From: Chrysophaeum taylorii
Taxonomy: Eukaryota > Sar > Pelagophyceae > Pelagomonadales > Pelagomonadaceae
Reading direction: 5' to 3'
DNA length: 64,000 bases
Assembly (NCBI GenBank): GCA_029834535.1
Contig: JAQMWT010000323.1
Coordinates: 1 to 64,000 of the forward strand
Part shown: one piece after another, positions 1 to 8,872 of the stretch
Position numbering within the stretch: position 1 is the stretch's first letter
Layout: each line of letters opens with the position of its first letter
The notes under the pieces: generated by a model
What the model was told of the DNA's origin: nothing
The model's database searches: none
The model's input: the letters and a program-made list of their open reading frames with translations, nothing else
Position numbers and translations under genes: made by a program

Positions 1-130
1 GTATATGGGTGGGTTTGTGGGTTTCTGGGGGTTTGCCTGACGGACGGAGACAATAAGTGCTACGCGGGGACGCCCTAGTCGGGCGTCATCGCCGAGCTGG
101 GCGTCGAATAGAGGTCTGTCTGTTTGTCCC
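1..130 (-). repeat. LINE-type 3' tail fragment, degraded
   Basis: This stretch matches, with many changes, the repeat tail seen at 8421-8590 and 20870-21030 (the run containing GACGGGCGGAGATAAGT and GTCATCGCCGAG). In the best copy this tail follows a LINE-like coding fragment on the minus strand, so I read it as a 3' end of the same family. It is cut by the window edge. Confidence 0.4.
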
Positions 131-1087
131 GATTTAGGGTAAGGATCAGGTAGGCGCGAGATCCAGACATTGATCCTCCAAGCCGTCTACGGCGACTCGC
201 AGACTATTTCCACGACCCGCGGCGGCTCTTTCAGCGCGCCATTCTCACGCCCCGTCGAAACGATGTTGTCGATGCTGACAACGCGCGCATGACCGCGGCT
301 TTTTTTCCCGGAGACGAGGCGTTCGGAGTTATTTCGGCTGACTAGGTTGGGTCGGAAGACGACGCCTCGCTCTTTACAGTCGAGTTTTCGACTCCCTGAC
401 AACCAACGGCATGCTGACTTTGCGCGAGCTTAAGGTCTTCGCAACCTCGACCCGTCGCACGGCCACTGCAACTGTACCAGATACATGATCGATCGTGTCG
501 TTGTCACCGAGGCTCCTCCAACCTGTATCCCTTAAGGCCCGCCGACGCCAAACGATCAACAAGAGCCAGGGCCAGACGCCCCGCGAGGTCGGCGTCCTCT
601 TGCCCAAGCCCGTCTTCTGCCACGTCCAGCTCTACGTGGCTCTCTGTCGATCGGCAACCCCGAGAATATGCTCTTCTGAGTCGACGACTCCACCCTACCC
701 CACGCGTGCTGCGCAATATCGATAAGCCCCCCCGGCGTCTACACGCGCACTGGTAAACTTACTGGACCAGGTGAACTTACTGGGGTTCGAGATGACTGGG
801 ACTAGGTGAACTGAGTGACCAGGTGAGCTTACTGGGGCCAGGTGAACTTACTGGGGTTTTTAGAGTAAACTCAAGGGTTGGCGGCACGTGCGGATCAAAG
901 CAGCTTGGATTGGCGGGGGTGAGAGCGACGAGCTCAAAGGAGTGGGTATGGGCACGAGTGCGTTTAGAACTTACTGGGGTTAGAGATTTGGACTAGGTAA
1001 ACTTACTGACCAGGTGAACTTACTGGGACCAGGTGAACTTACTGGGGTTAGAGATTGGGACTAGGTGAACTTACTGGCCTGCACTTG
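131..1087 (+). mobile_element. Helitron-related repeat, copy A
   Basis: One of seven full copies of a roughly 0.95-kb repeat. It begins near GATTTAGGGTAAGGATCAGG and ends at GGCCTGCACTTG. The first 600 bp translate, in broken frames, to the C-terminal part of a PIF1-type helicase as carried by Helitrons: ILTPRRNDVVDADNAR, then SADxVGSEDDASLF, then TINKSQGQT and LPKPVFCHVQLYVALCR. The frame is interrupted, so no helicase is made here. The last 330 bp are a minisatellite built on GGTGAACTTACTGGGACCA units flanking a non-repeated core. No Rep domain is present, so this is a truncated or non-autonomous unit. It sits directly upstream of receptor gene copy 1. Confidence 0.75.
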
Positions 1088-1356
1088 TCGACATTTAAAG
1101 ACAAACTCATGCGTCCAATCATCGTGACGGCCGCAGCACGGGATAGTGGAAAAAAATCACACATTAAACGGTCGGCCGTCTCGACCTAATTCTTCGTTTC
1201 CCAATAGTGAAGACTATTCGCGAAGCACACTCCATGAGAGTACAGAGTATTGCTCGTGTGTATTGTGAAGCGTATTCGGCGAGAGACACGACGTGGAGAA
1301 AAATTTGGTTCTGAGGTTGTGGGAAAACGCGTCTTTCAAGGGAGAAGCCGTCGTCG
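1088..1356. other. 5' flank of receptor copy 1
   Basis: No gene is seen. Just after the Helitron-like end there is GTCGACATTTAAAGACAAAC, the LINE-tail motif in plus orientation. Homology with the other two copies begins only near 1298 (TTTGGTTCTGAGGTTGTGGG), so about 200 bp of immediate upstream DNA are unique to copy 1. Any promoter differences between copies would lie here. Confidence 0.5.
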
Positions 1357-4300
1357 ATGATCGTGGCGGGTCGGGTATTGCTTTTGGCGGTGGCGGCGGC
1401 GGAGTTGACAAACAGGTCGCAGCTGACGCTCGTGGTGAGCCAGCGCGTGGTGGGAGCGGTCTATCCCGTCAACGCTTCGGGGACCGAGTGCTCATGGGCA
1501 CGGTACAACGAAACGCCGTGCGAATGCCTGGGGGGCGGGGCGCGGCTCGCGGGGGTACTGTCGCGGGCCGAGGTCGCCCTGGACTCGGGGGGGTACTGGT
1601 ACGGGAGCGGTCTGTTTTACGACCAGTACGAGGGCGCGGCATCGGCGGCGGTGGCGCGGGCATCGGGGTATGGCGCGCGCGCGCTCCACTGGCTCGACTT
1701 CGTGATCGCGTGGCGGCCCCTGGAGGCCGAGCCCACGGGCGGGCGGGCCCTCGCGAGATTTTTGTCCGCGGTCGGCGACGGACTGCGGGCCGTTGCGACG
1801 AACCTCGATGTGGCGGACGACCCGTACCTAACCACCGAGCTGACGACGAAAATTGGTTTCGTCGAGCGCGGCGGCAAGACGATCGCGATTCTAGCGTTGC
1901 TCGACGCGAGGCGCATCGCGGAAGTGTCGCCCCACTACTCGGCCCGGTGCATGCCGTACGAGGAGGCGCTGACAGCGGCGATTGCGACGGCCCGCGACGC
2001 TGACTTCGTGGTTTTGTTTGTTTCTGGTATGCCCGAGAGGGACGTCTTCGAGCTAGTCGCCGCCGCCGAAGCGAGGAACGCGACCGAGGCGGAAGGGCTC
2101 CGGACGCTCGCACGCAAGTTTTTCGACATCGACGTGATTATTGTTGATGGCCGCGACACGCTCGGCGCGGCCCTGGGCGGCGCGGGTGTTGAGATGGTTG
2201 AGAACTTGGCAGGGGGGCGCACGGCTATCGTAGTGACCGACGACTCGAAACGCGGCGTGGCGACGTCCACGGTTAGGTACGACGGGTCGACATGGACGAC
2301 GGCAAACGAGATGCTCGACTGTCGCGTGGCCGAAAACGCGACGGTCCGGGCAAAGATCGACGCGTGGAAGTGGGAAATCGAGGCCAAGATGCGCGACGAG
2401 GTCGCTGGCGCGCTCGGCTTCGTTGCGACGTCTCTCGACGACGCACAACTTACGGACTTGGTATGCGACGCCGGAGCGTACTGGGCGCAGGCCGACATCG
2501 CCGTTGTGGCCGAGAGCGGCGCGCACGCCCCGTTGATTTCACCCCGCGTGCACGCCCAGGAGCTCCTCGAGGCTTTGCCGAACCTCGGTAAAGAACTCGT
2601 GTGGCTCCGCGTGCGGGGCTCGACGCTCCACGCGCTGTTGCCCCAAGCGATCGCATATCGTCCCGAGGGCGCGGTCCACGTGTCGAGATCCACGCGCGTG
2701 ACGTGGTATGTTGTCGACAACGGCGCGATTCTTTACGGGTCGGTAACTGTGAACGGAACCGAGATAGATGACGATGCGACTTACTCGGTCGTCGCGACCG
2801 TGAACGGTGTCGAGGAAACCTTCAGAGCGGTGGATCCGACGGTAACGTATGCGATACCGCTCGGCGTCTCGAGCTACGGCGCGGCCGCGGCCTACCTGCG
2901 CCTCTTCCACGGTACGACTGAAGATGCTCTGGATCCCGAAGCGGAGTACGCTCTGCGGCGGATCGAGCAGCTCGGCAACGTCCGGCTTGTCCGGGTCGCC
3001 TTGCTATGCGGAGACACCGTGAGCCGGCTTCAGCTGTGTGACCACGCCCTGCACGCCATCAGGCTGCTGAACGGCGATATTGAAGGCATCCCCGAATCTG
3101 ACGTGTCGCCGGTGCGCGTCGAACCGCACGTCGTCAACATCGGCTGCTCGGAAGGCCGAGCGCTCGAGGGACTAGCCAACCTCAGCCTCGCGACACAAAC
3201 ATCGTTTGACGCTGTCGTGACCGACTGCTCCGACGACGTGCGGGCGGTGTCGAGCATCGAAGGGCGGGCCAAGCTGAACGAGATCACGCGCGGGCTGCAG
3301 GGCTGGAATCATGTTGTCGTGTCGCCATCGGCGACGGCGCCGTCACTCGCCGACAACGACGCGTACCCGTACCTCGTGCGCCTCGCCACGGCATCGACCT
3401 TCAACGGACTCGCCGTCGCGGCGATGATGGCGGGCTACGGCTGGCACCTCGTCGCCGTCATCCACGACGACTCGTCCTTCGCAACTGAGGCAGCCCAGGC
3501 CTTTGTCGACAAGTTTCTCGCCGACGATCCTGCGAACAACCGCGTCCTCGGCAACGGTGCCTGCAAAGGACCGGTCTCATGTGCCCGTTCAGTCACGGGC
3601 ACCGACGGCGCGCCCGTCGGCATCGCATTTTCGCTGTCGGCCATGGATGACGGCCTCGTCAGCGCGAGCGAGATCCTCGACGCCGTCGATGCCCTCGGCG
3701 CAAAGATCGTTTATCTCTCCACCTATCAGAGAGTTCAAAGGATCATTTATGGTCAAGTTGCGCGCTCCGCGAAGCTGTACGGCCTGGGCTACGCCTGGAT
3801 CAACAGCCTTCCGTCGGAGTCGGCGGTCGTCGACGAGGATACGGGCATCGTAGACAACGACGCGGCCGACGGTCTCAGAGGTGCCCTAGGCTTCATCGAA
3901 CATACCCCGACCCTCGAAGATGGAACCATCACCTTTGGTTATTATTTCCTATGGGAAGCGGCCTCGCCGAGCTCAGGTAATTGCGTCTATCCCACCGTCT
4001 CCGACAAGGTTGACTTTTGTGACCTCGACGACGACCCATATACGACGCCGGATTACGCGCTCTTTTGGGTCGATGCCATGGCCGTCTACGCCTCGTCCCT
4101 CGAGGAGCTCATAGAGAGTACGAGAAATGTGTCGGCGATCCACGACCCTGCGATGGTGGTCAACGCCATCCTCAGCCGCGAAAATCTCGAGGGTGTTACC
4201 GGCACCATAACGCTCGATGCTTCGGGTGGCCGCCGCGGCAACTTTGATGGTCTCAACTTCCGCGTCGAGCAGAGCGTCACCACGAGCCGCCGTCGGCTCA

Positions 4301-6360
4301 TCGAGCTGTCGAAGGAAATCGCATCTTACCAAGAAATAGGGACGTATTTTTCGGCCGTCGACGTGTTCAACGTTACAGACGACGTCTACTTTCCTGGAGA
4401 CACGACAACGCCTCCCGCGGACAGTGACCCTGCCGCGACCAGCAACAATAAGAAGTCGGACTCGTTTCCGCAATATATTCTCTGGGCCGTTTATGCGCTC
4501 GTCGCTGTCCTCGTCGTCGCCGTCGCCTTCATCGCCTACTTGGTGACAAAGAATCGGAAGAAGCAAAAAACGCCTGACATTTACATAGCCGTGCGCGGTT
4601 ACAAGATTACCGAGCGCGGCTACGTGCTCGCCAAGGGCTTCGCACCGGAGATGTCACCTCGCGATGATCCGCCCGTGCATTTAGAGGAAAACACGCCATT
4701 AGTAGTGGAACCCAGACCCCGGACCTATTTCATTGACCGATGGGAATTCAGTGAAGATGATTCACGCGAGATGAATCAGTCGAACGACTGCGAGGAAAAC
4801 GACGACGACGACGAAGACGACGAATTGTGTGCGGCTAGCGATCCGAGCCTCGCTTCTTCGTGCCTCGCTTCTCTGTGGCGAGACTATGCCGACAAAGACC
4901 AGACCGAGATTTCGCACAGCTACCGCGACTGGCTCCATTCGAAGCATGCTCGCGCTGCCGCGGCCTCTTCTTCAGCGGGTCTGAGGCGCGTGTCAAGCGC
5001 TGCTTCTTCTGCGGCCAACAAGCATATGGTCTCGCTCGGCACCTATGAAGTGAACATGCGCGATATGCTCCACGTAGACAGAAGAACTGGCAAGGAACGA
5101 CGAGTGCGAAAAATCGGAAAGAGGGAAGTGCAGATGCGCTGGTTCTTCGGTGAAACGTGGTACAAGGTCGATGGGTGTTCCCCGGAGTTTCTACCAGACT
5201 TCGCGTTCAGCGTGAATCTCAAAGGCGACGAGGTCTGGAAACGCTTTCCCCCCGACGCCGAAGCCGAAGTCTCCGAGGCTTTCTGCTACTGGCTTAACAA
5301 CGATCGCAATGCCTCTGGCCAAATCTACTTTACCGATCACTTTGAGCTCACTCGGGCATCGGATGCGAACGCGCGAACTGGCTATGTCATCGACTTTGTC
5401 GAGATGATGCAGACCAAGTTATCGTCGTTTTTCAAACGAAAACTCGCAGTCGTCGTCGTGCCCGCGAATGTCGCACTTCCGGTATTGGTTGAAGAGGCCA
5501 AGGAGGAAGATTTAGGGGAATCAGAAACAATGACTGTCGACGTTACCGAATACACGGAGGTGCCAGATGAACTTCTTGGAAAAGACTTAATCGAGGAGCT
5601 CGTGCGCGGCGACCTCGTTGCGGTTAGTCCCAATCACAAGCCGTTGGATTTGGGGACCACCCATGGCGTCTGGGGTCGCGGAGCCGTCGTCGGCAGTACT
5701 GCCAAAGGCTGGTTCCCGATGGCGTGCGTCGACTTCAAGCCGCTCGAGAAACGCGTCGACACCCCGACGCTCTGGACGCTCAACAAGAAGGAGCACGTTC
5801 TCGACAAAGACTTAGACCGCGTCGAATGGGAGGACATCGTCGAAAGGCTCCCCAAGCTCGACATCGTCAGCATCACCCGAATTCAGGACCGTATTCGCTG
5901 GCGTGCCTACAACGCGGCGCTCAACAGTATACGCGAAGAAATCGACCGCGGCCCCTTGGTAGAAAATGTCCTCGGATACGCGGTCGACTGCGTCCTCGAG
6001 CATTGCCCTGTGTTCCACGGTACCGATCACGATAAGGCCGAGGCCATCACGAACACGGGCTTTGAACCGCAACTTGCTGACCTAGGAAGCAAGTTAGGCC
6101 GCGGCTCATACTTTGCAATAGAGCCCGCCCTCGCAGAGTTGTACGCGCATCCCGACGACGACGGTGTCTGCAACATCTTTGTCTGCCGCATTATCACTGG
6201 TTTCACGACCGAAGGTAAACAAGGAATCTCGGAGCCTGAGAAAGGTTATCATTCTACCACTGACGATAAACAAGCTATCTTCTGTATCTTCCACAAGACC
6301 CATGCCTACCCGCTCTACCGCGTGAGATTCAAGTACGCGGCTAAAACTCAAATTAACTAA
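1357..6360 (+). CDS. Transmembrane receptor-like mono-ADP-ribosyltransferase, copy 1
   Basis: 1,667 aa, one uninterrupted reading frame. Residues 1-19 are a signal peptide. Residues 20-540 resemble a 5'-nucleotidase (GGGARLAGVLSR, VATNLDV, IDVIIVDGRD), but the metal ligands are replaced, so it is probably a binding pseudoenzyme. Residues 545-970 resemble a type-1 periplasmic-binding/ANF-receptor domain (VVSPSATAPSLADNDAYPYL, LEGVTGTITLDASGG). Residues 1038-1063 form the single membrane helix, followed by KNRKKQK. Inside the cell: an acidic/Ser-rich linker, WWE-like domain 1256-1365 (YVIDFVEMMQTKLSSFFKR), SH3-like domain 1400-1462 (WGRGAVVGSTAKGWFP), and PARP catalytic domain 1480-1660 with His1554 (FHGT), Tyr1585 (GSYFA) and Ile1641 (IFCIF). 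An H-Y-I triad is typical of mono-ART PARPs such as PARP10/14. Inferred role: ligand-gated ADP-ribosylation at a membrane. Middle ectodomain 355-545 differs most from copies 2 and 3. Confidence 0.85.
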   Translation: MIVAGRVLLLAVAAAELTNRSQLTLVVSQRVVGAVYPVNASGTECSWARYNETPCECLGGGARLAGVLSRAEVALDSGGYWYGSGLFYDQYEGAASAAVARASGYGARALHWLDFVIAWRPLEAEPTGGRALARFLSAVGDGLRAVATNLDVADDPYLTTELTTKIGFVERGGKTIAILALLDARRIAEVSPHYSARCMPYEEALTAAIATARDADFVVLFVSGMPERDVFELVAAAEARNATEAEGLRTLARKFFDIDVIIVDGRDTLGAALGGAGVEMVENLAGGRTAIVVTDDSKRGVATSTVRYDGSTWTTANEMLDCRVAENATVRAKIDAWKWEIEAKMRDEVAGALGFVATSLDDAQLTDLVCDAGAYWAQADIAVVAESGAHAPLISPRVHAQELLEALPNLGKELVWLRVRGSTLHALLPQAIAYRPEGAVHVSRSTRVTWYVVDNGAILYGSVTVNGTEIDDDATYSVVATVNGVEETFRAVDPTVTYAIPLGVSSYGAAAAYLRLFHGTTEDALDPEAEYALRRIEQLGNVRLVRVALLCGDTVSRLQLCDHALHAIRLLNGDIEGIPESDVSPVRVEPHVVNIGCSEGRALEGLANLSLATQTSFDAVVTDCSDDVRAVSSIEGRAKLNEITRGLQGWNHVVVSPSATAPSLADNDAYPYLVRLATASTFNGLAVAAMMAGYGWHLVAVIHDDSSFATEAAQAFVDKFLADDPANNRVLGNGACKGPVSCARSVTGTDGAPVGIAFSLSAMDDGLVSASEILDAVDALGAKIVYLSTYQRVQRIIYGQVARSAKLYGLGYAWINSLPSESAVVDEDTGIVDNDAADGLRGALGFIEHTPTLEDGTITFGYYFLWEAASPSSGNCVYPTVSDKVDFCDLDDDPYTTPDYALFWVDAMAVYASSLEELIESTRNVSAIHDPAMVVNAILSRENLEGVTGTITLDASGGRRGNFDGLNFRVEQSVTTSRRRLIELSKEIASYQEIGTYFSAVDVFNVTDDVYFPGDTTTPPADSDPAATSNNKKSDSFPQYILWAVYALVAVLVVAVAFIAYLVTKNRKKQKTPDIYIAVRGYKITERGYVLAKGFAPEMSPRDDPPVHLEENTPLVVEPRPRTYFIDRWEFSEDDSREMNQSNDCEENDDDDEDDELCAASDPSLASSCLASLWRDYADKDQTEISHSYRDWLHSKHARAAAASSSAGLRRVSSAASSAANKHMVSLGTYEVNMRDMLHVDRRTGKERRVRKIGKREVQMRWFFGETWYKVDGCSPEFLPDFAFSVNLKGDEVWKRFPPDAEAEVSEAFCYWLNNDRNASGQIYFTDHFELTRASDANARTGYVIDFVEMMQTKLSSFFKRKLAVVVVPANVALPVLVEEAKEEDLGESETMTVDVTEYTEVPDELLGKDLIEELVRGDLVAVSPNHKPLDLGTTHGVWGRGAVVGSTAKGWFPMACVDFKPLEKRVDTPTLWTLNKKEHVLDKDLDRVEWEDIVERLPKLDIVSITRIQDRIRWRAYNAALNSIREEIDRGPLVENVLGYAVDCVLEHCPVFHGTDHDKAEAITNTGFEPQLADLGSKLGRGSYFAIEPALAELYAHPDDDGVCNIFVCRIITGFTTEGKQGISEPEKGYHSTTDDKQAIFCIFHKTHAYPLYRVRFKYAAKTQIN

Positions 6361-7036
6361 CTACTAGCGCCTGTTGCTTCAAGAGGAAACCGAGGAATAA
6401 TACTTGAAATGCTGGTTTACCTCTTTCCGCCTCCGATTCATTGATTGATCAATTGCCACTGGACATCGTTCCCCAGCGTTGGTTTGGAGGCGTATTCGTT
6501 GTATTTAAAGCCATGTTCGCCTGGGGGATCGTGCTCCTGTGATCCTCGATCTTGTCGATCATCATTTTTTGTCATCTCCATCGCACACGCTTGATTTTCA
6601 TGTCTGTCTACCGATTCGTTCGTTCATTGAAGGCTTTTATCTTTCTCCTCAAAAACGCCCGTGCTCCTTTTAGCACCCCCGCCCCTCTCGGCAGTCGACT
6701 TATAATTAAAACCCTTTTTCGACGACAAGCCGGTGATTCCTCAGCATGACCGATCGCGACATGCAGCGTTGCTATCCTGCTTTCTGATGGACCGTCTTCG
6801 TGCCTGAAACGCCCGTGCTCCATTCTATGAGTGTAATGAAAGGAGACGAGGAGTGCCTACTGTCCCGTCTACTTTTCGAGATTCTGGACAGGGTAATACT
6901 AGAAACTAGAAGGGCCGAGGAGGAGGGCGTGGACCAGCATGACAACTGAAAGTGTATGGTACCTCTGGTGTAAATATTTTTGATGCAAGCTCACTATAGA
7001 CTGTTGCACTACACACCAATGTGATGAGAAAAAATA
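6361..7036. other. 3' flank of receptor copy 1
   Basis: No gene is seen. The stretch is shared with the flanks of copies 2 and 3 and contains a CCCCTCTCGGCAGTCGAC motif related to the LINE tails. A 15-bp sequence (AAACGCCCGTGCTCC) occurs at 6653-6667 and again at 6807-6821. Copy 2 keeps only one of these and lacks the 154 bp between them. Confidence 0.6.
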
Positions 7037-7860
7037 ATGAGATTAGTTTTGATGGTTAATCGTCGTCACCGTTGTTTTCATTTTTTTATGGGGGATGATC
7101 TCGGACTTGAACCTGAGCTTCTTGAAGGTGCGTCCGTACTTGTCTCGAGCCCACTTTGCGTATTCCTCGTTCATGCGCAGGGTCACAAGCATGTCCAGCT
7201 CCGCGTCGCTCAGGATGGTGTTACCCTCGGTCATGACGATGCTGGCAGCTCAGATGATGCGCTCGCAGAAGCTCTCAGCAGGCAGCGCGCCGATATTGCC
7301 CTTTGAACCTCGTGCCGTGTTCGGATGGTACCCGTACTCCTGGTTGTCTTCGATTCGCGTGTACTTGGCGACGTTGAGCATCATCAGATCCAAGAGCTTG
7401 AGGATCCTAGAGGTTTTTGAGAAATCCGAGAGGTGTCAGGAAATTCCTTGAGCCCCTCGATGCTGCGAGCGTACTGGACCCACTTCGCAAAGACACGTTC
7501 GAACTCCACCTTGAAGTACGACATCGCCTCCACCGATTGCCCAGCTTGCTGCTGCTGATGCTGCTTCTCGGGCTGAGGAAAGGCTTCGGCCCAGCAGTCG
7601 GGCTCGACGTCGCCATTGTCATCTTAGTCGGACGCCGGTGCCGTCGCACGAAGGCGTTGCCATCATCCTCCTCACCGTCGTCATCAGTACCACCCTCGAT
7701 CTCACTCTCCAGCACGCCACCGGAGGCGACTGCTCCGCGTCGCCGTCGCATGCGGGGTCTGTAACGCGGATATCGTTCGGAGGCTAGGAACAGCAGCGTC
7801 GAACAATTTGATTGGTCGACTCGCACGGATGTGGCTAATGGAAAAACTGTACTCTACATG
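7037..7860 (-). pseudogene. hAT transposase C-terminal remnant (copy 1 flank)
   Basis: Minus-strand translation gives pieces of the hAT C-terminal dimerisation region: FKVEFERVFAKWVQYARS, then ARGSKGNIGALPAESFCER, then MTEGNTILSDAELDMLVTLRMN. The same order of motifs occurs in the transposase at 10050-10580 (FNVEFEQVFTQWIRLSRS, ARASKGSIGTHGAQSYCER, LTEGNTLLSADE), so both are the same family. The frame is broken, including a stop just after the SFCER motif, and the N-terminal two thirds are absent. The fragment was carried along when the receptor gene duplicated, because an almost identical copy follows receptor copy 2. Confidence 0.7.
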
Positions 7861-7954
7861 TAACATCTTCATTGATGTAATGGTAAAGTAAAGTAAAAAT
7901 AGGTGAAGTAAAGGATTTTGGTAATATCTTTACTACTAATTGGCAGATATGTAT

Positions 7955-8420
7955 GTTTGTTTGTTTTTTTGTTTGTTTTGTTTGTTTTGTTTGTTTTGTT
8001 TGTTTGTTTGTTTGTTTGTTTGTTTGTTTGTTTGTTTGTTTGTTTGTTTGTTTGTTTGTTTGTTTGTTTGTTTGTTTGTTTGTTTGTTTGTTTGTTTGTT
8101 TGTTTGTTTGTTTGTTTGTTTGTTTGTTTGTTTGTTTGTTTGTTTGTTTGTTTGTTTGTTTGTTTGTTTGTTTTTGTTTGTTTGTTTGTTTGTTTGTTTG
8201 TTTGTTTGTTTGTTTGTTTGTTTGTTTGTTTGTTTGTTTGTTTGTTTGTTTGTTTGTTTGTTTGTTTGTTTGTTTGTTTGTTTGTTTGTTTGTTTGTTTG
8301 TTTGTTTGTTTGTTTGTTTGTTTGTTTGTTTGTTTGTTTGTTTGTTTGTTTGTTTGTTTGTTTGTTTGTTTGTTTGTTTGTTTGTTTGTTTGTTGTGTTT
8401 GTTTGTTTGTTTGTTTGTTT
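7955..8420. repeat. (GTTT)n tetranucleotide array
   Basis: About 465 bp of almost pure TTTG/GTTT repeat with rare interruptions. It abuts TTTTTAAAGGTCGACTGCTAAG, the boundary of the LINE-type tail that follows. Shorter GTTT/GTCT runs sit at the same boundary at 20830-20870, 21470 and 21630. It is best read as an expanded 3'-tail repeat of a minus-strand LINE insertion. The three-frame CLFVCLFV translation is an artefact. Confidence 0.9.
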
Positions 8421-8590
8421 TTAAAGGTCGACTGCTAAGTGGGGGGTGTGTGTGTGGTGCATGAAGGATGTGGGTGGTTTTGTGGGGTAGGAGGGATGTG
8501 CCGGACGGGCGGAGATAAGTATGCGGGACCTAGTCGGGGTCATCGCCGAGTCGTGGGGCAGGCGAAGAGAGGACGGGCCCCACAATAATT
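8421..8590 (-). repeat. LINE-type 3' tail fragment
   Basis: Runs from AAAGGTCGACTGCTAAG through GACGGGCGGAGATAAGT to GACGGGCCCCACAA. It matches the tail of the better preserved LINE fragment at 20870-21455, minus strand, but has no coding part left. Confidence 0.55.
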
Positions 8591-8872
8591 TATTGGAAAA
8601 GTGTGTCACAAAACTCTACCGGAACTCTACTTTCTGTTCTTTCGAGCATGTACGTCCAAAGCAGCCCGAGAAAAAGTGCGTTTTGTGAACACGCTTTACT
8701 TCACAACCCTTCACCCGGGCTCTACATTCTGTTCTTTTGCTAATGTACAAGCCAAAAACATTGCTATTTATAAACGGTTTTGCGCAGACAACATTCGTGG
8801 ATTCGAGAACGAGAGCATATGCGACACACGACGATGATGGATAGATATGTTTGTTATAGTTAGTTTGTTTGT
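8591..8872. other. Non-coding spacer
   Basis: No gene or recognised element is seen. The spacer contains two similar segments, ACTCTACTTTCTGTTCTTT and GCTCTACATTCTGTTCTTT, about 85 bp apart, which suggests a small internal duplication. Confidence 0.4.

Noticed and set aside
750-1087. CRISPR-like array at the GGTGAACTTACTGG repeats
   Set aside because: Units are nearly contiguous with no constant-length unique spacers, no cas genes, and the host is eukaryotic. It is a minisatellite within a mobile repeat.
1293-2003. 236-residue Gly/Arg-rich frame overlapping the receptor start, repeated in copies 2 and 3
   Set aside because: Shifted frame of the receptor gene; it recurs only because the gene recurs.
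7955-8420. Telomere or centromere repeat
   Set aside because: The GTTT unit is not a known telomere unit, lies inside the contig and sits on a LINE-tail boundary.
7918-8464. CLFVCLFV proteins in three frames
   Set aside because: Pure translation of the GTTT microsatellite.
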